DNA of 64,000 bases from VAZQ01 sp046733355 (lineage in GTDB: Bacteria > Pseudomonadota > Alphaproteobacteria > Rhizobiales > Xanthobacteraceae): positions 1 through 64,000 of the forward strand of contig JBKPOZ010000034.1 in NCBI GenBank assembly GCA_046733355.1. The letters are read 5' to 3'. The translations under genes were made by a program, and so were the position numbers. Positions 55,637 to 64,000 of the stretch are shown in pieces (positions within the stretch are counted from its first letter, which is position 1; every line of letters starts with the position of its first letter). Under the pieces are notes generated by a model that did not search any database, was not told the origin of the DNA, and saw only the letters and a program-made list of their open reading frames with translations.

Positions 55637-56508
55637 GGACAACTTCCCTGCCCGCTCGCGCAGGCATGGACCGCCCCAGCAATGAGCTTGCGTGCCGCCG
55701 GCTCATGAGCTCCCTGTTCAAAGACAAGGCAGAGGCGGTCGCCACGTTGCTGCACCACTCCGCTGAGCTCGAAGACACGCGCGCTGTTGGCGCCCTGTCG
55801 GATGCGGCATTCGAGAGCTTCATGGCCGCCGCTCACCATCGCGCGGATGCAATCCGTGCACTCGATGAGGGCACGAAGAAAGCACGGCGTTTCCCACCGG
55901 CTCTTGGGCAAAACCCCTGGGCGTGGGGACTTGCGGCAGCGGCCCTGATTGCGCTTGCGATCCTTGCACGAGGCGTATTCGACGGGTTTGCCGGAAAAGA
56001 GAAGGATTCTTCCGTATCCGCAACTGATACTTCGTTTCAGACTGCATCCGACTCGACACGGGTGGCGAACGTCCGGCCGATGATTTCCGCCGCATCGCCC
56101 CAGAATCCTGCCATAACCGCACAGCCGATTCAGATCGCCGTGCCTTCGTTCATTGTCGCCACGCCCGCGAATCAGGCACTTGGAGGGACGTTCGCGCAGA
56201 TGATCGCGGAAAACCTCGCTGGGTCCGGTTCATTCACCATCGTTGATACGGCTTCGTACGCAACGGTTTCCGATCTGGATGCGCTGCCGGCGTTCTTGGA
56301 TGGGCATCAGATCAACGCCCGCGCACTGGTAGCGGGACGTGTTGTCGAATCTGCCAATGGTTTTGAAATCGCCGTGCATTTATGGGACGTCTCGGCGCGC
56401 AAGCAATTGAGCGAGCAGCAATACACGACCGGCCCAGAAAAGCTCCGTGACACCGCTGCGCGCATCGCCGAAATGGTGCGCGAGCAGATCATCGGCACAG
56501 GAAAATAA
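55633..56508 (+). CDS. Membrane protein with N-terminal helical domain and TolB-N-like C-terminal domain
   Basis: A 291-residue protein. Residues 1-90 form an acidic/helical cytosolic domain without a known motif, a membrane helix lies at about 97-114, and the periplasmic part (about 165-290) resembles the TolB N-terminal domain: IAVPSFIVATPANQALGGTFAQMIAENLAGSGSF, FLDGHQINARALVAGRVVES and GFEIAVHLWDVSARKQL. The order (cytosolic domain, one helix, sensor-like domain) is that of an anti-sigma factor. It is coupled to the upstream sigma-like gene (ATGA) and to the next gene (TAATG). The TolB-like sensor is unusual. Confidence 0.6.
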   Translation: MRTTSLPARAGMDRPSNELACRRLMSSLFKDKAEAVATLLHHSAELEDTRAVGALSDAAFESFMAAAHHRADAIRALDEGTKKARRFPPALGQNPWAWGLAAAALIALAILARGVFDGFAGKEKDSSVSATDTSFQTASDSTRVANVRPMISAASPQNPAITAQPIQIAVPSFIVATPANQALGGTFAQMIAENLAGSGSFTIVDTASYATVSDLDALPAFLDGHQINARALVAGRVVESANGFEIAVHLWDVSARKQLSEQQYTTGPEKLRDTAARIAEMVREQIIGTGK

Positions 56509-57428
56509 TGAAAGCCGCTTACATCGAACGATTTGGCGGGCCGGAGGTCATAAAGTACGGCGAGTTGCCCGATCCGGTAGCGGGCACGGGCGAAGTCCTG
56601 ATCGATGTGGCTGCCGCGAGCGTCAATGCGGCGGATTGGAAAGTGCGGCTCGGCCATTATGGCTCTTCCAAATTTCCGCTCGTGCTCGGCCGCGACTTTT
56701 CTGGCGTGATCGGCGCGCTCGGTCCGAGCGTGGCGGACTTTCGCGTCGGCGATGCGGTATTCGGCGTGTGCGAGGTCGGGCAGGAAGCCGCCTACGCGGA
56801 GAAGCTTGCAGTCAAGGCGGCTATTATCGCGAAGAAGCCGGCGAGCTTATCCCACATCCAGGCGGCGGCCGTCGCGCTGACCGGGCTCACGGCGCTGAGC
56901 GCGGTCGAGGACACGTTGAAGCTTCAGCCGGGCGAAACCATTCTCATCCAGGGCGGCGCCGGCGGGGTAGCAGGCATCGCCATCCAGCTCGCCAAGCACA
57001 TCGGCGCGCACGTGACCACCACGGCGAGCGCTGCAAACCACGATTACGTACGCAGCCTGGGGGCCGATGAGATCGTCGACTACAACAAGCAGGAATTCAC
57101 CAAAGTGGTCGGCAATTGCGACGCCGTCTTCGACACCGTCGGCGGCGAGGTGGCGCAGAAATCCTTCGCGGTGCTCAAACCCGGAGGGCGCGCCGCTTTC
57201 ATCGCCTCTGGACCAAAGGCGCCAAAGCCCGACCGCGGCGATGTCGTCGCGTTGCGTCCCGACGTCCGCCGCACCCGCCGTCATCTCGAGCGCATCGCGC
57301 AGCTGATCGAGAACAGAGCGGTGCGCGTCCCCGAGATCAAGCTTTATCGGCTGGCCGATGCGGCTGAGGCGCATCGGCTAAGCGAGGCGCGCCATTTCCG
57401 CGGCAAGCTCGTGCTGCAGGTGCATTGA
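56508..57428 (+). CDS. NADP-dependent quinone oxidoreductase (MDR superfamily)
   Basis: A 306-residue zinc-independent medium-chain reductase. The N-terminus MKAAYIERFGGPEVIKYGELPDP is typical of the quinone-oxidoreductase group. The NADPH site is LKLQPGETILIQGGAGGVAGIAIQLAKHIGAHV (GGAGGVAG motif). The catalytic-zinc cysteines of alcohol dehydrogenases are missing. The ATG overlaps the upstream stop (TAATG), so three genes are translated as one coupled operon. A link with the sigma-like/TolB-N pair is possible but not established. Confidence 0.88.
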   Translation: MKAAYIERFGGPEVIKYGELPDPVAGTGEVLIDVAAASVNAADWKVRLGHYGSSKFPLVLGRDFSGVIGALGPSVADFRVGDAVFGVCEVGQEAAYAEKLAVKAAIIAKKPASLSHIQAAAVALTGLTALSAVEDTLKLQPGETILIQGGAGGVAGIAIQLAKHIGAHVTTTASAANHDYVRSLGADEIVDYNKQEFTKVVGNCDAVFDTVGGEVAQKSFAVLKPGGRAAFIASGPKAPKPDRGDVVALRPDVRRTRRHLERIAQLIENRAVRVPEIKLYRLADAAEAHRLSEARHFRGKLVLQVH

Positions 57429-57510
57429 GGAACACGTGATATTGTGGAGATGACGGGGTAGGGGCGGGTTTGAAACCCGCCCCTACACGCGTCTATTTGT
57501 GGTGGTCTGG

Positions 57511-59862
57511 TCAGATTTTCTGCACCTCGCACCAGGAGCAGCGCAACGGGATTGAGCCGCTGACCGGGTCGCGCGCCGCGGTGCTGATGACCTGGTTGAG
57601 GTTCGCGGCGAGCGCGTGATCTCTATCGTACGGGCTTCCGTCCGGCCCTTCGATCCACCAGCCGTGTTGTGCAAACACGGTGTCCGCCGGAAGCGCGGCA
57701 GCGAGCTTGGCGCGCGCGACGGCGCTTCCCTCGCGCGTATTGATGCGCACCCAGTCACCCTCGCGAATGCCGCGCGTGCGCGCGGTATCCACCGGCATTT
57801 CCAAAATCGGGTCCGGGGCAAGCCGGCGCAGGGAGGCAATATTGCGGTGCTGGCTGTGACAGTACGCGACCGTCTTTGCGCAGCCCAGGCGCAGGGGAAA
57901 TTTTTCGCTTCCCGCAGGAATGTCCGCCGGCGCAAATGCGGGCACCGGCGCATAGCCATGCTCCAGAAGGCGCTCGGGATAGATTTCGATGCGGCGAGTC
58001 GGCGTGGGAAATCCGCGCACCGCGCCGCTTGCATCCGTTGCCGCATGCGCCCGCAGCGGGATCTCGGCGAGCTCGATGCCGTCCGGCGCCTCGCGCAGCT
58101 GCGCGACCGAGAGCCCCGCGGGAGCCAGAACCGCATCGTGGCCGCTGTCCGCATCGCCGTCGAAAAACACATCTTGGAGGCGGAGCCGCTGCGCGAGCCC
58201 AAGAACGATATCGATGTCAGAACGCGCGAGACCGATCGGCGCGATCACCGGTGGCCGCAGCTGAACGCGCCTCGCGCCGCGCAGGCTCCCATCGAAGCCG
58301 GTGCGCAAGCCTTCCCGCTCCCACGAGGTGGCAACCGGGAGAACGATGTCGGCGTAACGCGCGGTGGCGTGGAGAAAGAAATCGGCATGGACGTGAAACT
58401 CGAGGGCGCGCAGCGCCTGCTGCGCGAGCGCCGTATCCGGCTGCGAGCTGATCAGATTGGTGCCGAAGGAGAAAAGCATGCGCACCGCATAAGGTTTTTT
58501 CTCGAGCACGGCGCGGTAGACATCGCGCGCAGTCACCCATCCGGACAGCGCAGGCCCGAGCGGCCGGTCCTCCAGTCCGAGCGCCTTTTCCCGCTGCTCC
58601 GGCGAGAGCAGATTTTTGCCGGAAAGATAGCCAAAGCGATTTTTGTCCTCCGGCACATTGCCGCCGGCTGCGCCGTAGCTGCCGGTGAGCGCGTAAAGGA
58701 GCGAGATGGCGCGGTTCGTCTGCGTTGCCGTCACGCTCTGGCCAACGCCATTCCAGGCGTAATAGGCGACCGAAGTCGCGCCGGAGATGATCCGCGCGGC
58801 ATTCTGCAAGGCCGACTCGGAAATGCCGGTGATCTCGGCAACGCGGCGCGGCGGATACTGCGCGGCCGCGGCGGCGTAGATGGCAAAAGCGCTCGAGCAG
58901 GAGACGAGGCCATCACGCGTGGTCACATCAAGATGCGCCTGCAGCATCGGCGTGGACCCGCGATCGAGCCAGACACCGCGCGAAGAATCATAGGCAAGGA
59001 GATCTCCGTCGGGCGTTGCGCACGCATAGAGCACGTCGGCGCGGCCGCCTTGTTGCAAATCGCTCTCGCGCAAGAGCCGGCCGTTATCGGAGCGCACCAG
59101 GAGCGGCCCATTGGTCCATTCGGCCGCAAATGGTCGATCGAAAGCCTCTTTCTCGATCAGCAGATGGGCGAGGCCGAGCGCCAGAACCTGATCGGTGCCC
59201 GGTCTCACCTGCAGCCACTGGTCGGCGCGGCGCGCCAGCGCGGTCGGCCGCGGATCAACCACGACCAGGCGCGCACCGCGTCTTAATCCCTTCTGCACCT
59301 CGACGGCGCGGGAAAGCCAGGTGGCGGAAGGGTTGTTGCCCCAGAGGAGCACGCAATCGGTGTGCGCGAAGTCCGGGATGCCGATGCCGTCGCCGAACGT
59401 GAAGCGCGTCGCATAATCCTTGTGCCAGTTGCAGATCTCGGTGGCGTAGATGCTGTTGGGGCTGCCATAGGCGCGAATGAGCCGCTCGACCCAGCCAATG
59501 GAGTCGGAGATCTGCGTGCCGCTCGGCGTCGTGACCGAGAACGCCACCTGCTCCGCCCCGTGCCGGTCCTTGATGGTCAGCATGCGCTCGGCGATCTCGT
59601 CGAGCGCTGCCTCCCACGCGATCGGCTGCCAGTCCGGATCGGCCGCGCCCTTCGGCGCGGTCCGACGCAGCGGCACGGTCAACCGGTCCTTGTGATAGAC
59701 GAGCTCGGGAGCAGCGCGTCCTTTGGGGCAAAGCTTTTCGCCCGTGGGATGGCCAGGCATCGGCTCGACCGCCACAAGCCGGCCGTCGCGCACCACGGCG
59801 GCGCACCCGCAACGCGACCGGCACTGCGTACAAAATGCGGGGGTGCGTTCTTCCTTCGTCAC
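57511..59862 (-). CDS. Molybdopterin oxidoreductase (DMSO reductase family)
   Basis: A 783-residue molybdopterin-guanine-dinucleotide enzyme. A 4Fe-4S cluster is bound by C11-x2-C14-x3-C18 and a distant C45 (CTQCRSRCGC, GEKLCPKGR). The usual family blocks follow: ADPDWQPIAWEAALDEIAERM, CVLLWGNNPSATWLSRA, GNVPEDKNRF and, in the C-terminal cofactor-binding domain, IREGDWVRINTREGS. There is no Tat signal, so a cytosolic location is likely. It stands without recognisable small subunits nearby. The substrate is unknown. Confidence 0.88.
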   Translation of the reverse strand: MTKEERTPAFCTQCRSRCGCAAVVRDGRLVAVEPMPGHPTGEKLCPKGRAAPELVYHKDRLTVPLRRTAPKGAADPDWQPIAWEAALDEIAERMLTIKDRHGAEQVAFSVTTPSGTQISDSIGWVERLIRAYGSPNSIYATEICNWHKDYATRFTFGDGIGIPDFAHTDCVLLWGNNPSATWLSRAVEVQKGLRRGARLVVVDPRPTALARRADQWLQVRPGTDQVLALGLAHLLIEKEAFDRPFAAEWTNGPLLVRSDNGRLLRESDLQQGGRADVLYACATPDGDLLAYDSSRGVWLDRGSTPMLQAHLDVTTRDGLVSCSSAFAIYAAAAAQYPPRRVAEITGISESALQNAARIISGATSVAYYAWNGVGQSVTATQTNRAISLLYALTGSYGAAGGNVPEDKNRFGYLSGKNLLSPEQREKALGLEDRPLGPALSGWVTARDVYRAVLEKKPYAVRMLFSFGTNLISSQPDTALAQQALRALEFHVHADFFLHATARYADIVLPVATSWEREGLRTGFDGSLRGARRVQLRPPVIAPIGLARSDIDIVLGLAQRLRLQDVFFDGDADSGHDAVLAPAGLSVAQLREAPDGIELAEIPLRAHAATDASGAVRGFPTPTRRIEIYPERLLEHGYAPVPAFAPADIPAGSEKFPLRLGCAKTVAYCHSQHRNIASLRRLAPDPILEMPVDTARTRGIREGDWVRINTREGSAVARAKLAAALPADTVFAQHGWWIEGPDGSPYDRDHALAANLNQVISTAARDPVSGSIPLRCSWCEVQKI

Positions 59863-59975
59863 GGCTGGCTCTGCGCAATTTTTAGGGCCAATTGAACCGC
59901 GCAGATAGGGTGTTAAGGCGTCTTAAGCATCCGTCTTTATGCTCGCGGGCGGATCGGGATCCGCGAGCGCGTTCG

Positions 59976-61190
59976 ATGTGGCAATCCATCAAATCCGGCG
60001 GCTGGCTCACCCCCGCGCGCGCTTACCCGATCATCCTCCTGATCGTTGCATCGCTTGCTGCCGCAGCCTGGATCGCTCTCTCCGACGGTCTGATCGATCG
60101 CCTGGGCAAGCCAATCGGCACGGATTTCTCGAACGTCTGGGCCGCCGGCAAGCTCGTGCTCGAAGGCGAGCCGGGGGCGCCATACGATCCGGCTCTGCAG
60201 CATGCAGCCGAACGGAAGGCCTTCGGCGGACGCGACGTGCCGTTCTTCGGCTGGCATTACCCGCCGCTCTTTCTGATCGTCGCAGCCTCGCTCGCGCTCC
60301 TGCCTTACACCTGGGCGCTGCTTGTCTGGATGGGGACCACGCTTGCCGCCTATCTTTTTCGTGCTCCGCGCGATCGTGCCGCGAGACGAAACGGTGCTGC
60401 TCGCACTCGCCTTCCCGGCCGTGTTCATCAACCTCGGGCATGGTCAGAACGGATTCCTCACGGCGGCGCTGCTCGGAGGCGCTCTTCTTCTGCTCGACAC
60501 ACGCCCGCTTGCGGCCGGAGCGCTGTTCGGGCTGCTCGCGTACAAGCCGCAGTTCGCACTGCTCATTCCGCTGGTGCTCGTGTCCACGGCGCGCTGGCGG
60601 GCGCTGGCCGCGGCTGCAGTGACCGTGCTCGCCGCCTGTGCATTGGCCACCCTTCTGTTCGGACCTGCAATCTGGCTCGCCTTCGCCGATTCGACCGCGT
60701 TCACGAAAACCGTGGTCCTGGAGGCAGGCGGTACCGGCTGGGAAAAGATTCAGTCCCTGTTCTCGCCGGTGCGCACGTGGGAAGGCAGCGTGCACGCCGC
60801 CTATGTTGCGCAGGGAATGCTTGACGCGGTGGTTGCGGGCACGCTCGTCTGGCTGTGGCGCGCACCGGTGCCGAGCGAGCTCAAAGCCGCCGCGCTTCCC
60901 TGTGCATGCCTGACACCACACCTTACGTGCTGGATTATGACCTCGTCGCGCTTGCGGTGTGCCTCGCTTTCTTTGCGCGTTTGGCGCTGGCGCAAGGTTT
61001 CCGCCACTATGAGGTGAGCGTACTCGCTTTTGCGTGGATTACGCCACTGATTGCGCGCAGTATTGCACGCATCAGCGGCATTCCGGTCGGGCTTGCCGGC
61101 ATGCTCGCGCTCTATGCGCTGACCCTGCGCCGCGCCTGGCTCGAGCTGGGCTATTCCGGCGCGCCGTGGCGCGCGCGGGCGGCACAGTAG
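59976..61190 (+). pseudogene. GT87/DUF2029-like membrane glycosyltransferase, twice frameshifted
   Basis: The combined sequence is a typical DUF2029 polyprenyl-linked mannosyltransferase-like membrane protein: MWQSIKSGGWLTPARAYPIILL, then IGTDFSNVWAAGKLVLEGEPGAPYDP and WHYPPLFLIVAASLALLP in frame 1. ALAFPAVFINLGHGQNGFLTAALLGG and GLLAYKPQFALLIPLVLV follow in frame 2, and TTPYVLDYDLVALAVCLAFFARLALAQGF in frame 3. The shifts lie at about 60354-60360 (a run of T) and 60911-60916, each consistent with a missing base. No single frame spans the gene. Either it has decayed or the assembly has indels in this stretch. Confidence 0.8.
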
Positions 61191-61276
61191 CCGCTTCGCT
61201 CGGTAAGGGGTTCAGGTACTATCCGGACTCGGCAGAAACCTATTTTCCCCTTCGACGACGTTAGCAGGCATGTCGT

Positions 61277-61375
61277 TTAAGACCCGGAGCACGCGTAGAG
61301 GAGGAGCAACGACAGAACTATGGTGACGAGGATTGAGCCGGCAATTCCGAGCGCATTTGAATAGAACAGAAACAT
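61277..61375 (-). CDS. 32-residue hydrophobic membrane peptide
   Basis: The minus-strand frame starts with ATG at 61375 and encodes MFLFYSNALGIAGSILVTIV followed by LSLLLLYACSGS. It is almost entirely one membrane helix. A GGGAAAT site lies just before the ATG. Very short hydrophobic proteins of the pattern MF.YSN.LG..GSI... are seen, from memory, in Bradyrhizobium-type genomes. No function is known; the small size makes chance possible. Confidence 0.45.
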   Translation of the reverse strand: MFLFYSNALGIAGSILVTIVLSLLLLYACSGS

Positions 61376-61452
61376 ATTTCCCAACGCCGCGCCGGGGACC
61401 TGGTTCCGCCAAGCCCTGGCGCTGCAAACCTCTTCATCCCGTCTGCGTCCAC

Positions 61453-61836
61453 TTACGCTTGCGCTTGCAGAAAAGTGACGGCTTCAATTCGGTTGCCGTC
61501 GGGATCGCGCACGAAGGCAGCATAGTAGCCATTGCCGTGCTGTGACCGCAGGCCTGGTGTGCCGTCCGATCGGCCGCCGCTCGCAAGCGCTGCGGCATGA
61601 AACGCGTCGACCAGCTCCGTGGTGCGTACCCGCAGCGCTACATGCGCGCCGCAATCGTCGGGGACAGGCACCAGGCCGGGGCGCAGATTGATCCAGAACT
61701 CGGCATACTTTTTTCCGAAGCCAGCGGTCCGCTCGCGGACTTCGAGTTTTTGATAGCCGATGACGCCGAGCACCCCTTCGTAGAACCGCATTGCCGCATC
61801 GAGATCGCGCACCGCCACGGAGACGTGGTCGATCAT
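61453..61836 (-). CDS. VOC family protein (glyoxalase/bleomycin-resistance fold)
   Basis: A 127-residue metal-binding VOC protein. The N-terminus MIDHVSVAVRDLDAAMRFYEG supplies the first His. The centre contains GAHVALRVRTTELVDAFHAAAL. The final AAFVRDPDGNRIEAV brings the Glu/His-type metal position. The family includes glyoxalase I, dioxygenases and drug-resistance proteins; the exact reaction is unknown. The ATG at 61836 overlaps the amidohydrolase stop as ATGA, coupling it to that gene. Confidence 0.88.
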   Translation of the reverse strand: MIDHVSVAVRDLDAAMRFYEGVLGVIGYQKLEVRERTAGFGKKYAEFWINLRPGLVPVPDDCGAHVALRVRTTELVDAFHAAALASGGRSDGTPGLRSQHGNGYYAAFVRDPDGNRIEAVTFLQAQA

Positions 61837-62672
61837 TTGCGCGGTGACCAGCGATAGGCTTTGGCGCAGGCGCCGCCCATCAGCATTGCCCGCTCGCTCT
61901 CGCTCAGCCGGTCGGTCTTGAGGAAAGGCTCGACGGCCTGCTCGTAGTTGACCACGGCATATGCGCGCGTCCAGTCCGTACCCCACAGGCAGCGCTCGAA
62001 ACCCCAAGCGTCGAACAGGCGTCCGAGCGGATCCCAGATATCCGGGAACGGAAACGGTTTTTGCGACAGCGTGCAGGCGCCGCTCACCTTGATCACCGAG
62101 TTTTTGCGCTTGGCGAGCTCCAGAACCTTCGGCAGATCGGCCCACGGCTGCGGCGGGGCGGGCGGCGTGCGCGGCTGCAGGATGCCCATGTGATCGATGA
62201 TGAAACGCGTATCGGGATGGCGATCGATCAGCGCCGTGCCCGCATCGAGGTTGTCCCAGCACAGTATGTTGAGCGGAAAGTCGTACTTTACGGCGGCGCG
62301 TGCGATGCGGCCGAGCCCGGGATCGTCCGGAGCGCGCTTGGACTCCTTCGTCAGCATGATGCGGATGCCGACCGCCCCGGGCGTCCGCTTCCACTCGGCA
62401 ACGACCTCGTCCACCGCGGGATCAGCCGGATCAATAGGCTTTACGATGGCGAACCGAGCGGGATGCGCGCGCTGCACTTCCACCGCGTAGCTCGCGTCGT
62501 AGCCGTAGAGGGAAAAAGCGGAGATGAAGATTGCGCCGTCGACGCCCACCTTGTCCATCGCCGCTACCATTTCATCCCCGGTGACGTGATCGGGCCAGTT
62601 CGGCACGCTGCGCCAGGGCCGCTTCGGCGTGTTGGCCTCATAGGCGTGGACCTGGGAATCGATGATCGTCAT
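61833..62672 (-). CDS. Amidohydrolase family protein (Amidohydro_2 type)
   Basis: A 279-residue TIM-barrel hydrolase of the Amidohydro_2 group, which includes lactonases and decarboxylases. The N-terminal metal motif is IIDSQVHAYE (an HxH-like position with only one His kept). RFIIDHMGILQP and RCLWGTDWTRAY carry the later His and Asp. The length is normal. It is coupled to the VOC gene by ATGA, and the two make a likely catabolic operon for a lactone or ring-derived intermediate. Confidence 0.88.
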   Translation of the reverse strand: MTIIDSQVHAYEANTPKRPWRSVPNWPDHVTGDEMVAAMDKVGVDGAIFISAFSLYGYDASYAVEVQRAHPARFAIVKPIDPADPAVDEVVAEWKRTPGAVGIRIMLTKESKRAPDDPGLGRIARAAVKYDFPLNILCWDNLDAGTALIDRHPDTRFIIDHMGILQPRTPPAPPQPWADLPKVLELAKRKNSVIKVSGACTLSQKPFPFPDIWDPLGRLFDAWGFERCLWGTDWTRAYAVVNYEQAVEPFLKTDRLSESERAMLMGGACAKAYRWSPRK

Positions 62673-62762
62673 CGGGTAAGCTCCTCAATGCATGAGTCTG
62701 CCAGTGATCGTAATCGCAGAATATCGGACGGGCAGGGATCAGTCAGCAGGCGCGGAAACAGA

Positions 62763-63046
62763 TCAGCTCCGGCCAGCGCGGCGCAGGTGTGCGCGCGTTC
62801 GTTCTCGCTGCTTTAGCTGCTTTGTCGCAGCGATAATCCCGTTGACGAGTTTCGCTGCGCGCTGGGAAGCTCGCGGTCTCTCGATGCGTCTGTAACGTCG
62901 GACGCGTCCCTCCCACTCGGCCATGACGTCGCCGCAGTGCGTGCAAACCGCGGGCGGTACTTGCGCGGGCCATTCTCGAGCCCACGCTTCACCTGATACA
63001 CGGCACCACAATGTGGGCAACTGTGCTTTTGCGTCTTCAAGGGCAT
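62763..63046 (-). pseudogene. Zinc-ribbon hypothetical protein, frameshifted
   Basis: A small two-zinc-ribbon protein. The N-terminal half reads KHSCPHCGAVYQVKRGLENG in one frame, and the second half PAVCTHCGDVMAEWEGRVRRYRRIERP lies in another, with a single base apparently missing near 62966-62971. The two CxxC pairs together would bind one zinc. The start is at 63046 (MPLKTQKHSC). Related small proteins with CPHCG...CxxCG..MAEW are common in Bradyrhizobium relatives, from memory, with no known role. Confidence 0.65.
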
Positions 63047-63147
63047 GCACCCGAATGCCGCCGTGATGGGCAACGTGCACTGCCATGGCAAAGTTTCACT
63101 CACATCCGAATAAGGTCGAACAGCACGGACGCGTCTTGGAGAGTAAT

Positions 63148-64000
63148 CTATTCAATGACCTCGTCGGCGAGTGCCAGAAATTTCTCCGGCAGCTCGATGC
63201 CCGTGGCCTTCGCGGTCTTCAGGTTGATGACCAGTTTGTAGCGGGCCGGCTCCTCGAACGGCAGATCGCCCGGACGGGCGCCGCCCAAAATCCGCGCGGT
63301 GAGGTCTGCGGCGCGATCCACGCTCTCGTTCAGATTGGGACCATATGACATCAGGCCGCCATCACGCACGTTGGGAAGATCGTATTCATACAGCGCCGGA
63401 ATACGGTTCGCGCCGGCATAGTCGAACACCCGCTTGCGATTGAGCGTGGTGAGCGAGTCAGCGACCATGAAAATCGCATCCGGCCGATCGCGATCCATGG
63501 CCTCGAACACCCCCTTGAAGTCGTCGGGTTCACGCAGACCGAGCGCCTGCACGGTAAGCCCGAGTGATCGCGCCGCGTCGGCAGACGTGTCGTAACGCAT
63601 GCTCATCCCGAGGTCGTTCCTGTTCCACAGCATCGCGACGCGTCGCGCATTCGGGACAGCCTGCTTGATCAGCTCGAGGCGCTTGCCGGCGAGAACTGCT
63701 GCGTTGTCCGAAATGCCCGTGAGATTGCCGCCCGGATGCGCGAGGCTGTCGATCAGGCGCGTGCCACAGGATCGCCGGCTCCGACGTAAATTACCGTCGG
63801 GACGTTTGCGACCTTGCAGGCGAGCGCGGTCGGAAAACCGGCCGCTACAATCACATCGACCTGCTCCGCTTTCATGCTGCGGATGATCTCGCCCAACTTG
63901 CCGGGCTCGCCACCCGCTCCGCGCGCCAGGAATACGAGATTTTTGCCGAGCACGTAGCCGTGCTGCTCCAGTTTTTTCAGCAGCAGTGCGCCGAGCGGCG
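63148..64000 (-). pseudogene. ABC transporter substrate-binding protein (PF04392 type), frameshifted and cut by the window end
   Basis: A periplasmic binding protein of the ABC_sub_bind family. The part nearer the N-terminus, with KLEQHGYVLGKNLVFLARGA and DVIVAAGFPTALACKVANVPTVIYVGAGDPVA, is in one frame. The C-terminal half (LIDSLAHPGGNLTGIS, RRVAMLWNRNDLG, LPNVRDGGLMSYGP, ARYKLVINLKTAKATGI) is in another, with a base apparently missing at 63760-63764. The N-terminus and signal peptide lie beyond the window. No partner permease is visible. The frameshift could be real or an indel error. Confidence 0.75.

Noticed and set aside
57616..59286. 556-residue plus-strand frame opposite the molybdopterin oxidoreductase
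   Set aside because: Rich in Arg and Gly and without any motif. High-GC antisense frames stay open by chance, and the minus-strand gene is clearly real.
1..64000. CRISPR arrays, phage genes or defence systems
   Set aside because: I looked for regular short repeats with spacers, integrases and known defence domains and saw none. The only insertion-like marks are the tRNA-Val region and the low-GC interval at 19.1-19.6 kb.

Overview
The window reads as high-GC chromosomal DNA of an alphaproteobacterium of the order Hyphomicrobiales (Rhizobiales). The evidence is the set of lineage markers: ctrA next to fliJ, a ChpT phosphotransferase, a DUF1134 (EipA-type) envelope protein, HlyU-family and DUF6111 proteins, an MbfA iron exporter behind an Irr-type palindrome, a MoxR/DUF58/DUF4159 operon, and palindromic intergenic repeats of rhizobial type. 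Cytochrome b and c1 are separate genes rather than the fused fbcH of Bradyrhizobium and Rhodopseudomonas, which argues for a lineage outside that family.

Layout. 0.2-13 kb is housekeeping: HlyU, a P-loop protein that reads into the antisense of apt, a flavoprotein reductase, and the operon petA-cytb-cytc1-mtnP, followed by trmL, hemF, CCA-adding enzyme/DUF6111 and NUDIX/DUF1285. 12.3-19.1 kb is the four-gene MoxR operon. 19.1-29.3 kb carries many small secreted or periplasmic proteins, including two paralogous 50-53 aa peptides sharing a GCMxxGYPCxEW motif, a phosphoesterase-cupredoxin pair, HdeA-like, GlcG-like, GST and cupin genes. 29.4-36.8 kb has a type IV RuBisCO-like protein, mbfA, a tandem pair of membrane acyltransferases, acyl-CoA dehydrogenase and RidA. 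37.8-42.6 kb is a molybdenum hydroxylase operon (coxS, coxM, and coxL fused to a CoxG/SRPBCC domain) that abuts a truncated ABC-transporter ATPase remnant. 42.8-44.2 kb is an ECF sigma/anti-sigma pair.

44.4-49.4 kb is the cell-cycle/motility block: fliJ, ctrA with a CtrA-like box and two GANTC methylation sites upstream, a visibly broken chemotaxis cluster (cheA frameshifted and truncated, cheW/cheY and the cheB N-terminus absent, cheR frameshifted), then intact chpT. 49.6-52.8 kb holds cysQ, eipA (also preceded by two GANTC sites), a membrane-anchored coiled-coil protein and tRNA-Val(CAC). Beyond the tRNA, 52.9-54.6 kb has a duplicated histidine-kinase fragment flanking a GFA-family gene. 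54.8-57.4 kb is an overlapping three-gene operon with a sigma-region-2-like protein, a membrane protein with a TolB-N-like domain, and a quinone oxidoreductase. The end carries a molybdopterin oxidoreductase, a frameshifted GT87-like gene, a 32-aa membrane peptide, a VOC/amidohydrolase pair, a frameshifted zinc-ribbon gene and a frameshifted ABC substrate-binding gene running off the edge.

The main themes are CtrA-ChpT-CcrM cell-cycle wiring kept intact beside a decayed chemotaxis operon, and an unusual coupled sigma-like/TolB-N module. Single-base frameshifts cluster in the last 18 kb, so indel errors in the assembly must be excluded before they are called pseudogenes.
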